Part shown: one piece after another, positions 56,562 through 64,000 of the stretch
How positions within the stretch are numbered: the first letter of the stretch is position 1
Layout: the number at the start of each line of letters is the position of its first letter
Source of the DNA: Pyrenophora tritici-repentis
Taxonomy: Eukaryota; Ascomycota; Dothideomycetes; Pleosporales; Pleosporaceae
Direction of reading: 5' to 3'
Assembly: GCF_003171515.1 (NCBI RefSeq)
Contig: NC_089399.1
Location: 372,001-436,000 of the forward strand
DNA length: 64,000 nucleotides
Notes under the pieces: model-generated
The model's input: the letters and a program-made list of their open reading frames with translations, nothing else
Databases searched by the model: none
Told to the model about the DNA's origin: nothing
Position numbers and translations under genes: made by a program

Positions 56562-59030
56562 TCACATATCCCCCAACAAGTCTTCATTGTCATCGTCATT
56601 TACCCGCTTCTTCCTGCCCTTTCTACCCTTACTGCCCCTGATCTTTCGATCATCAGTATATCGTCCGTCGCGATCACCCACCAACATTCTCCCTCCTTTG
56701 CCCAGGACTCGTGCAGGACCTTCTTCCACGGTCTGGCCGTCTTTCTCGCCGACACCAATCTCAATGGTGACTCTCTTGGCCTTCTTGACTTTCCTGCCCT
56801 TCTTATCAAACTCATCGGATGGTCTACCAAGACGCACATTTCTTGGTATCCGTGTCTTTGCGCCAAGAGCCCAGAGGTCGCCCCAGCGCGCCTTGCGTGC
56901 GTCACGGTATGCTTGTTTGCTAAAGGAACGAGGGATAGTCCAACGCTCGAGTGTACCTGCTGGTGTACACATATCCATAATGATATGACCTCGTCGTTTA
57001 AGTGCTGGAAGAACAAGGCGTGGGAATGTGAGCGGGTTGACATCGTCGACTGAAGTTAAAGTGGGTTCTTCGATTTCTGTGTCTGGGCCGACATCTGCAT
57101 TTTGTGTCGGAACATTCCATTCGTGTCCTTCAAAGGCCGCAGCAGTGGAATCTTCTCCCTGCACGAAACCTTTTCCAAGAATGTCGTGCTGTGGAAGGCG
57201 CTGATCGCGGCCACGTTGAACAGCGAGGTAGCTAAACTGCACATCCTCGTGATTCCTGTCCTTTGCATTGAGAATACGCTGAAGATATGGAGGACGGATG
57301 TAGCGTTGGCTGAAGAAACAAAAGTCCTTCCGTCCCTGGCTGACTCCCGGAGTCTGATACATGGGGCAGGTGCTATGATTAGTACAGGGTGCAACAATCA
57401 TGCCGACTTCTTTATCGGTGAACCTGGTGTCGTCGTCTGGTTTCGACACTTGAGAATCTACCGATGTTTCAATATGCTCTGAGCTAGGAGAGGCAATGTG
57501 CTTGTCCAGAAGATATGAGCGGGCGCCAGCTATGACTTCGAAGCCTCGAGGTAGACCCTTTTCGATGAGGATCAGAACACCGCCTTTGGGATTGAGCAAG
57601 GACCAATACTTTTCAACCTGCTCCTTGCGGATATAGTCCTGTCGCAGAGGCCAGAGAGTATGCGGTGCAATGATGACATCGTAAAGCTTGCGCGGTTGCT
57701 GTGTGTTGGATTCGTCTTCGGCCGTCACTGTCTCTGGTAGTCGTGGGATGAAGGTGGTATTCTCCAATAGCTTACTCGCGCGGTGGCGAAGTGTGTCAGA
57801 GGCAGCCAGCACAGTTGCTTTGCCAAGTGGTGTGGAGCCGTGTGAAGTGTCTCCCGATTCTTCATGCATGCGCTGCCATTCTGCCTGTAGCATCTCGTGC
57901 CATGCTAGCACACCAACACCCCCTGACCCGGCGTCTAGTACGTTGCCACCTTTTTTGTTTCGCAGCATGTGCTCCAACCATCCTGTGCCCAGTCGGCGGC
58001 GAACTTCAACCATGGCACTCATGACACTGGCGTATACACCTGGCTGTACAGCCGCCATGTATACGTCGGCTTCTATGTTACCCATTTCCGACTGAGATGG
58101 GCTGAGCGGAATCGGCTTCTGTCCATTACCAAGACGTGCTGGAGTGGTGCTGGCTGAGAAGGGCAGACCTCGTCCACCAAAGATGCGATTGGCCGTTTCA
58201 GCAAGGTGTTTGTGGTTTGCTCGTGTTAAGAGGACGGCCGTGGGGTCAACGAGAGTCTCCTTGGGAAGGAACACGGTCGAGGGCGAAGGCTTGAAGCGGC
58301 CTGCAATGGTCAAAGGATGCGCTCGCATGAAGTCGTCGTCTTCCTCTGGTTCCTCGACAGTTTCCAGCCCTGCCTCTGCCTCTGCCTCTTCGTGTAGCAG
58401 TCGGCTCTGTTCGTATATGCCATCATGATAGATTTGATCCTGCTCTTCCCTGTGTGCCTCCCACTCTTCGGGTGTCATGGTCTTTTCGTCCGCCTCGGCA
58501 TCTTCAGCATCCACCTCTTCGGAAGCATCGTGCTCTTCCAAGACTTCAACCTCCTCAAATTCGCCATTCTCGCCTCGCCTCAACAGAACCGTGGACCCGT
58601 CTGGTCGTTCTTCCTCAATGAGGTCTTCTGCATCTATTGTTTCAAGTTCCTGCGCATCCTCGACTGTGTCCACAAACACAGGCGCCCCGTACAGCCTCTC
58701 ATAGATTATGTATTCCTCTTCAGTCAAATGGTCCCGCGGTAGCGAATCGCCAAAGTGTTGTCTCGCTCTCCGCGCATTGACTTCATGATTGACAGCCTCG
58801 GTCGCAATAGGTGGCGTTTCATCCGATGCTGTTGGTTCATCTGGTTCCGATTGCCTCGTTGCAAGTGTGGTTGAGAACGGTCTTCGTGGCGTCGAGAACC
58901 TGGAAGCCGCCGGTCGTGATTGTGGCGCGCTTGGTCGCTGGAGGGGTAGTCGTGCACTACGCGCTCGTGAAATGGCGATATTTAGACGACATGATGCGCA
59001 TATTGACTGCACGCTCCTTGTCTTTAGCAT
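56562..59030 (-). CDS. RSM22: Mitochondrial ribosome assembly factor Rsm22 (methyltransferase-like)
   Basis: Mitochondrial small-subunit assembly protein with a SAM-methyltransferase fold and a metal/Fe-S-type cysteine cluster. Single exon; 822 aa from ATG 59030 (MLKTRSVQSICASCRLN), whose Arg/Ser-rich N-terminus is a good mitochondrial presequence. An ATG at 59090 would add 20 residues. After a long acidic N-terminal region (about 100-260) come YMAAVQPGVYASVMSAMVEVRRRLG, the SAM motif NVLDAGSGGVGVLAW, the motif KLYDVIIAPHTLW, and LLNPKGGVLILIEKG. Cysteines of CTNHSTCPMY and KDFCFFSQRY follow. The Lys/Arg/Gly-rich C-terminus could bind rRNA. Confidence 0.92.
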   Translation of the reverse strand: MLKTRSVQSICASCRLNIAISRARSARLPLQRPSAPQSRPAASRFSTPRRPFSTTLATRQSEPDEPTASDETPPIATEAVNHEVNARRARQHFGDSLPRDHLTEEEYIIYERLYGAPVFVDTVEDAQELETIDAEDLIEEERPDGSTVLLRRGENGEFEEVEVLEEHDASEEVDAEDAEADEKTMTPEEWEAHREEQDQIYHDGIYEQSRLLHEEAEAEAGLETVEEPEEDDDFMRAHPLTIAGRFKPSPSTVFLPKETLVDPTAVLLTRANHKHLAETANRIFGGRGLPFSASTTPARLGNGQKPIPLSPSQSEMGNIEADVYMAAVQPGVYASVMSAMVEVRRRLGTGWLEHMLRNKKGGNVLDAGSGGVGVLAWHEMLQAEWQRMHEESGDTSHGSTPLGKATVLAASDTLRHRASKLLENTTFIPRLPETVTAEDESNTQQPRKLYDVIIAPHTLWPLRQDYIRKEQVEKYWSLLNPKGGVLILIEKGLPRGFEVIAGARSYLLDKHIASPSSEHIETSVDSQVSKPDDDTRFTDKEVGMIVAPCTNHSTCPMYQTPGVSQGRKDFCFFSQRYIRPPYLQRILNAKDRNHEDVQFSYLAVQRGRDQRLPQHDILGKGFVQGEDSTAAAFEGHEWNVPTQNADVGPDTEIEEPTLTSVDDVNPLTFPRLVLPALKRRGHIIMDMCTPAGTLERWTIPRSFSKQAYRDARKARWGDLWALGAKTRIPRNVRLGRPSDEFDKKGRKVKKAKRVTIEIGVGEKDGQTVEEGPARVLGKGGRMLVGDRDGRYTDDRKIRGSKGRKGRKKRVNDDDNEDLLGDM

Positions 59031-59570
59031 CTTAACCTCAGCACAGCGATGCTGTCGAGCGACCTGGCAGGGCGCCTGCGCCGCAAACAAAAGTTCGCCG
59101 CATCTTCACTCCAGGGTCCACGCTAAGCCTCGCACATCATCACTTCCGTCCAATCGTACCTCAGCTATTTGCGCACCCCACATCGCCCATTTAGTCGCTG
59201 TCCCTATCGCTGTCACCAAGTAATCATTGTAAAGCCAGCCTCGGTTATTGCTTACGCATATCTATCTCAGAATAGTCCTCCTGCATCATCTATCGTGTTA
59301 TTGATCTTTGAGTGCCACCTCGGCTGCGGCGAGCTTCTGCCCCCACCAACTGCGCTACTTGCCTGTTTACTCAACGTGAGAATAGCCAAATTTATTTAAA
59401 GCAGTATCCCATAGTTCTCCAACTTGTTTATATTTGTACCTACAAGTTGCACAGGAGCTGTTCTTAGTCATCCCATCTCCACTTAGTCACATACGTCTCA
59501 ACGCCCCCGCTTCTTTCTCATCATCACTCTTGTATTCTCTATTCCCTTACAATTAATCAAGATTTCCAAG
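59031..59570. promoter_or_regulatory. Divergent promoter RSM22/FAD oxidoreductase
   Basis: 540 bp between divergent start codons. AT-rich near 59,390-59,450. No specific site recognised. Confidence 0.35.
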
Positions 59571-61295
59571 ATGAAAGTATCGCCTGATTACGACTACTCG
59601 TCACTAAAGGAGGTGCTCAGTGATACAAGTGCCAAGGTCCTCCTTCCTGGTGACGGTCAGGAATACGAGAAAAGCATTGAAAGATGGAGCGAGCACTGCA
59701 TCAAGCGAGCCGTAAGTGTACTAGATTTTAGGAGCCTTCTCCGAATACCTGGAATCGATGGGAGAAAGAGATTTTGAATCATTATGGCTCTTTACATAGA
59801 GCACTTGGGTTTACATTGCTGTACCACGCTCAGAAACTAAGACGAGATTAGGCTGCTGTCGTCAAACCCACTACGGCTGATGATGTGTCTGCAACCCTCG
59901 CACAGATACGCAAGCGTAGTATACCTTTCACTGTTCGTGGCGGAGGTCATTCCACTTCTGGTGCTGCGTCCATCGAGAATGGCATCGTTATCGATCTCTC
60001 CGAGATGCGTAAAGTCACAGTAGATCCTGAAGCTAAAACCATTGCTGCTGAGGGCGGTGCGCTCTGGGAAGATGTAGACGTTGAAGCAGCCAAATACGGT
60101 CTTGCAACGGTGGGGGGTACCGTCAACCACACTGGTGTAGGCGGTTTGACCCTCGGAGGTGGCTACGGATATCTTACGGGAAAGTACGGGCTCACTATCG
60201 GTATGTCTCTTTGTCCCAGAGTAATTTTAGCATACATGACTAAGACTACCCAGACAACCTCTTGTCTGTCAATATCGTCCTCGCTTCTGGGGAGCAAGTT
60301 ATTGCATCAGCAAGCTCAAACCCTGACCTCTACTGGGCAGTATGTGGTGCCGGTCAAAACTTTGGGGTGACAACCACATTCACCTTCCAAGCGTACGACC
60401 AGAAGAACCCCGTATTTGCAGGACCACTTATATTTCTACCGGACAAGATCCCACAAATTGTCGAGTTCGCGAACAAGTTCCATACTGCCAACGACGGAAA
60501 CCAAGCCCTGTTATGGGGATTCTCTGCACCACCACCTGCGAACGCGCCAGTTGTACTCTGTCAGCTCTTCCATAACGGCAGTGAAGAAGAGGGAAAAGCC
60601 TTTTTCGCTGATCTTTTCGAGCTCGGTCCCATAGCGAATATGACAGCTATGATCCCCTACGAGAAGCTGAACAGTCTTCTCAATCAATCAGCTGGCTTTG
60701 ACGGGCGCAAACAATTCGGTGGCGGAGCTTTCAAGCTGCCATTAGATGCAAATCTCGCTGTGCAACTACACGCCGAGTTCAACGCTTTTGTGGCTTCCCA
60801 TGAACGCATGAACGAGAGCATGATGTTGTTCGAAACCATTCCGTATAAGAAAGTGGTAGAGGTGCCCAACGACAAGACGTCCTTCTCGAACCGAGGAGAC
60901 TATTACAACGTTGCTACCATGTTCAAGTGGTGGGTATGACCTCATGACTGAAGAGATAGACACTGACTAGGAGACAGGTTCGATCCATCCCTCGATGGAG
61001 AAATCCGCTCGTTTTCGCGCAACCTCTTGAAGAAGATCTCCTCGACTGCTGCGGATCGTTCGAATGACGGTGGAGTTGGCCAATATGCAAATTATGTGGC
61101 AGGTACGTTGCTCAGTTTACGGATGCTACACTTATCAACGTGGTACTAATTTTCATAGGTGCTGAAGTTGAAGCCAAGGAGATTTTCGGCGCCAATGTGA
61201 AGCGACTGGAGGAGTTGAAGCACAAATATGACCCCGATAATCTGTTCAGTCATGGCACGAGGTTGGTTCCACGCCAATTAGTGGTGGTGAACTGA
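59571..61295 (+). CDS. FAD-linked oxidoreductase, berberine-bridge-enzyme type
   Basis: Flavoprotein oxidase or dehydrogenase of the PCMH/BBE superfamily. Five exons: 59571-59711, 59852-60200, 60254-60929, 60978-61102, 61159-61295; 475 aa. The FAD domain shows [12 protein letters not shown], whose His80 is the usual site of covalent flavin attachment, and [17 protein letters not shown]. The Cys that makes a second flavin bond in bicovalent members is absent (Val at that place). The C-terminal BBE segment reads EEIFGAN...[11 protein letters not shown] in family style. The third donor must be GTGGGT at 60930 to keep phase ([12 protein letters not shown]). No signal peptide, unlike many secreted relatives. 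Substrate unknown; relatives act on sugars, alkaloids and polyketides. No biosynthetic cluster surrounds it. Confidence 0.88.
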
Positions 61296-61718
61296 ATGTT
61301 TCGTTTCATATGCACAGATACAGCATACTATGAGCGAGAACATATTTCAGGCTATGAGTAACAGAACGAAGACTTCAGTAGGGCCAGTATAACAAGTGCT
61401 ATCGAAGTGGTCAAGAGTCGCACATGATGCGCAGTGCAAAATATGATTTGTTTCAGGAACGATTTGACTTGGTTGTATGTTCTGTTTGATCCCAAAGAAA
61501 CAAACCCTCTTTAATGGTTGCGAGTGAGTACCAAGTTTCATGGAAGTCGAAAGCAGGGATGCCGATGATCCGTGCCCATTGCAATGTGAACTTCGGACCC
61601 CCGAACTTCCCCGCATAACACACTTTTGCTCAGCCCAGTTTGCGCCTGTGCCAACAACCAATCTACGTGACTGTTCACTTCGAAAAAAAAATCCCAGCAA
61701 CCGCTACAACAAGCCAGC
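61296..61718. other. Spacer between FAD oxidoreductase and PDCD5 homologue
   Basis: 423 bp; 3' UTR and a short promoter. Nothing else seen. Confidence 0.4.
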
Positions 61719-62298
61719 ATGTCCGACGAAGATCTCGAGCAAATCAGACGCGCGCGCCTGCAACAGCTCCAGCAGCAAGGCGGGGGACGAGGCCAGGGCG
61801 GGGAGGGCTCAGAGCAAGATTCGCGAAAGTAATTTTTTTGCACATTCGCAGAAACATGAGCATATACTAAGTCTAAAACCACAGGCAACAAGAGGGTATG
61901 TCCCCAGCTGTCCATACTCTCCCACCAACGGTCCCTCCTTCACACACGCGACCCCACCACCACCACCATCACTCACAAACAAACTAAACACTAACCCTAC
62001 CCCAGCCGACCAACGCTCCTCCATCCTCTCGCAGATTCTCCTCCCCGAAGCCGCAGACCGTCTCGGCCGCATCCGCCTCGTCAAGGAATCCCGCGCAACC
62101 GACATCGAGAATCGACTCATCATGCTCGCGCGAACGGGCCAACTGAGACAAAAAGTCACTGAAGAGCAGTTGAAGGAAATACTGGGTGCTGTGGCCGAAG
62201 CGCAGGAGAAGGATGAGCAGAAGATCGTTGTGAACAGGAGGGGTGGTGGATGGGACGATGACGACGATGAGTTGGAAGAGCTCATGAAGGAAGTTTAG
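61719..62298 (+). CDS. PDCD5 homologue (TFAR19-type DNA-binding protein)
   Basis: Small conserved helical-bundle protein found from archaea to man. Exons 61719-61828, 61885-61895 (only 11 nt) and 62006-62298; 137 aa. It begins MSDEDLEQIRRARLQQLQQQ, the standard PDCD5 start. A fungal Gly/Gln insert follows. The main domain reads RSSILSQILLPEAADRLGRI...ENRLIMLARTGQLRQKVTEEQLKEIL. The acidic end DDDDDELEELMKEV is typical. The microexon supplies KQQE between the two main exons and keeps phase; without it the frame fails. Human PDCD5 is linked to apoptosis and chaperonin; the fungal role is unclear. Confidence 0.9.
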
Positions 62299-62477
62299 AG
62301 GAGAGATGTGGTTGTGGTGAAGAGGTGAGGGATATGCATTGGGTGGCGTTTTGGGGGCGGGTATGGATCAAGGCATATGATCAAACAGCCTGTGGGTATA
62401 CTCATAACGCTAATGGTGCTTGTTCAGCAGCCCGATTTAATATTTGGTTGTGCTCTGACTTGCTCAAGACACCTACT

Positions 62478-63309
62478 CTACATCTTCTTGATCTGCTTCC
62501 TCACCCGTCCAATTTCAATTTCCTGCGTTCTCAGATCCTTTGCTATAGTAGCGAGCTGTGGAATCGGGCCCTCTACTGCAGACACGAATGTCGACTGTGC
62601 AGTTCTGAGAGCGGGCGGAACGAGGATTCCGAACCATTTGAGCGGATCAGCAATCTTCTCACTTGACTTCTTCTCTTTTTCAGTCTCCTCTGGGTCTTGG
62701 TTCGATCGTTGGTCTGCATCAGGGGTCGTCTCTGCTTCGTCTTTTGTTGCTGATGAAAGTTCAACTCCCTCGTCTTCTGGTTGATGCTCCTGTTCTTCAG
62801 AAACCGGGGCTTTTCTGCTTCGAGGAGTAGCGTCAGGTGGATGGATAGAGAAGTGAGGACGGTCAGTTAGGAGACGCCCGTGTTCGGCAACGTGACTGCA
62901 GTTGTCAGCATTTGGATGTAAGCAATTCGAGAGCTGGATATTTGAACCAACGAAATTGAACACATGAGTTTACAGATACCATAAGAGTACTTACACTTTA
63001 CGTATTGCTTGCATACGTTCATCATAACAGTCCTGTCCGTATCGAATTGCAGAGGAGGAATTGTGGAAGTTCGCCTGGGCAAGTGACATGTATCCCTACT
63101 ACTGTTAGTGGTAAATCTACCTCTCTCCCCTTCTCGCTCTAACATACCGAAGAGAGTTGCGTCGACAGCTCACCCATGACTTTGTGATATTCGTGCAACG
63201 TATTGAGATAGTGCTCGAGCAGATCATCCAAATAAGCAAGCAAGTCATCTTTGTCTCTCCTCGCCGCAATCTCGGCACGATTCAGCGATATCTCTTGAAC
63301 ATCCATCAT
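62478..63309 (-). CDS. VMA22: V-ATPase assembly factor Vma22/CCDC115
   Basis: Endoplasmic-reticulum factor for assembly of the V-ATPase Vo sector. Exons 63148-63309, 62995-63095, 62478-62895; 226 aa. Recognisable parts: DDLLAYLDDLLEHYLNTLHEYHKVMGELSTQLSSGY, then MSLAQANFHNSSSAIRYGQDCYDERMQA, and the C-terminal DPLKWFGILVPPALRTAQSTFVSAVEG, which is characteristic of the family. A charged disordered stretch of ~70 residues separates the two conserved parts. The second donor is GTAAGT at 62994, needed for phase. It converges with the PDCD5 gene, 179 bp apart. Starts with two adjacent Met codons. Confidence 0.9.
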
Positions 63310-63573
63310 GATCTCAGCTTTTCAGATCAAGCGTGATGGAGGGGTAAAGCAAGGTAAACGGTCGTTCAAAGGTCGAGTGGTGAGCGATGCATGGATGTAC
63401 ATCTGGGCACCCATGCATTGCTGCGGGGACTATACCGCATCGAGAGCTAGAAAGACAAGCTGAGCTCGGATAGCCAACATCATTTCATCCAAGTTTCCCA
63501 TTGCGCATCTCGATCCCCACCCAATCGCAATCACCCCACCCCCACCACAACAAAGGAGAGGGGGACGCACAAA

Positions 63574-64000
63574 ATGTCGAAACTAAACCCCCTGCTCAAT
63601 CTCTTCCGAAGATATCACACGCAAAACCTTCGTACCTCGATACGAACCCCACGCTTCCAATCCGCAACCCGTCCACAATGTCGATGCACGCGCTTCCAAC
63701 CACATGTCTTGCTCTTCCGGCAGCAAAAACGCTACGTAGGCGGCGGACCAGGCCTAGACCCAAACTTCGTTTCCATCCTCGATCGTCCCACCAAAATGGC
63801 GCGCGCAGGCCAACAGCACGGCCCGGGCCTCATCATCCTCGCCATTATACCCGTCACCGCTTTCCTGCTCGGATGTTGGCAGGTGCAGAGGTTGGGCTGG
63901 AAGACGGATCTGATTGCGCGGTTTGAGGATAGGTTGACGTTTCCGCCGCTGGAGCTGCCGCTCAGAATTGATCCAGAGGCTGTCAAGGACTTTGATTATA
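63574..64000 (+). CDS. SHY1: SURF1/Shy1 cytochrome c oxidase assembly protein, cut by window end
   Basis: Inner-mitochondrial-membrane factor for complex IV assembly. Only the N-terminal 142 codons are in the window; the frame is still open at base 64000. ATG 63574 begins an Arg-rich presequence (MSKLNPLLNLFRRYHTQNLR). The first membrane span LIILAIIPVTAFLLGCWQVQRL, with the family's GxWQxxR motif, is followed by WKTDLIARFEDRL. The gene is divergent from VMA22, 264 bp apart. No intron is seen in this part. Confidence 0.9.
   Translation, partial: MSKLNPLLNLFRRYHTQNLRTSIRTPRFQSATRPQCRCTRFQPHVLLFRQQKRYVGGGPGLDPNFVSILDRPTKMARAGQQHGPGLIILAIIPVTAFLLGCWQVQRLGWKTDLIARFEDRLTFPPLELPLRIDPEAVKDFDY

Overview
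The window is nuclear DNA of a filamentous ascomycete, most likely a Dothideomycete of the Pleosporales type. The basis is the gene content, the many short introns (about 45-190 bp) with GTATGT/GTAAGT-type donors, close spacing on both strands, and the RIP-like C-to-T nonsense changes in one decayed gene. No species is claimed. I rebuilt 26 protein genes by joining exons by eye. All splice sites are predictions; reading phase closes correctly in every model, apart from three one-base slips described below.

Layout. 0.8-9.8 kb is conserved housekeeping: PP1 phosphatase, the Rab exchange factor Sec2, a ketopantoate reductase-family enzyme (minus strand) and the exosome cofactor Lrp1/C1D. 9.8-19.9 kb is an accessory, AT-richer island: a decayed orphan gene, an SDR and a flavin-reductase-like gene facing apart, a possible small secreted cysteine protein, repeat remnants and a complete seven-exon PIF1-type helicase with a viroplasmin-like N-terminus. 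19.9-31 kb holds an unknown conserved protein, the APC/C RING subunit Apc11, a mercaptopyruvate sulfurtransferase, a divergent MFS transporter/GH105 pair and heat-shock-promoter-driven HSP90. 31-39 kb has a Gly/Ala/Thr-rich repeat protein, a small signal-peptide-plus-TM protein and a GT90 (CAP10-like) glycosyltransferase.

39.8-54.7 kb is gene-poor: a large acidic DUF2457-like protein, an HSL-type esterase, a metallophosphoesterase, a possible 67-aa repeat protein and a PH-domain protein. 55.6-64 kb is dense again: an atypical SDR, the mitoribosome factor Rsm22, a berberine-bridge-type FAD oxidoreductase, a PDCD5 homologue with an 11-nt exon, Vma22 and the start of SURF1/Shy1, which is cut by the window edge.

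Functional links are few. GH105 and the MFS transporter plausibly form a pectin-fragment uptake and digestion pair. Several genes serve mitochondria (Rsm22, SURF1, the sulfurtransferase). Three coding frames (two in the ketopantoate reductase, one in the metallophosphoesterase) break exactly at homopolymers with one surplus base, which looks more like assembly error than gene decay. I found no CRISPR, rRNA, tRNA or intact transposon. The most unusual material is the 9.8-19.9 kb island and its helicase.
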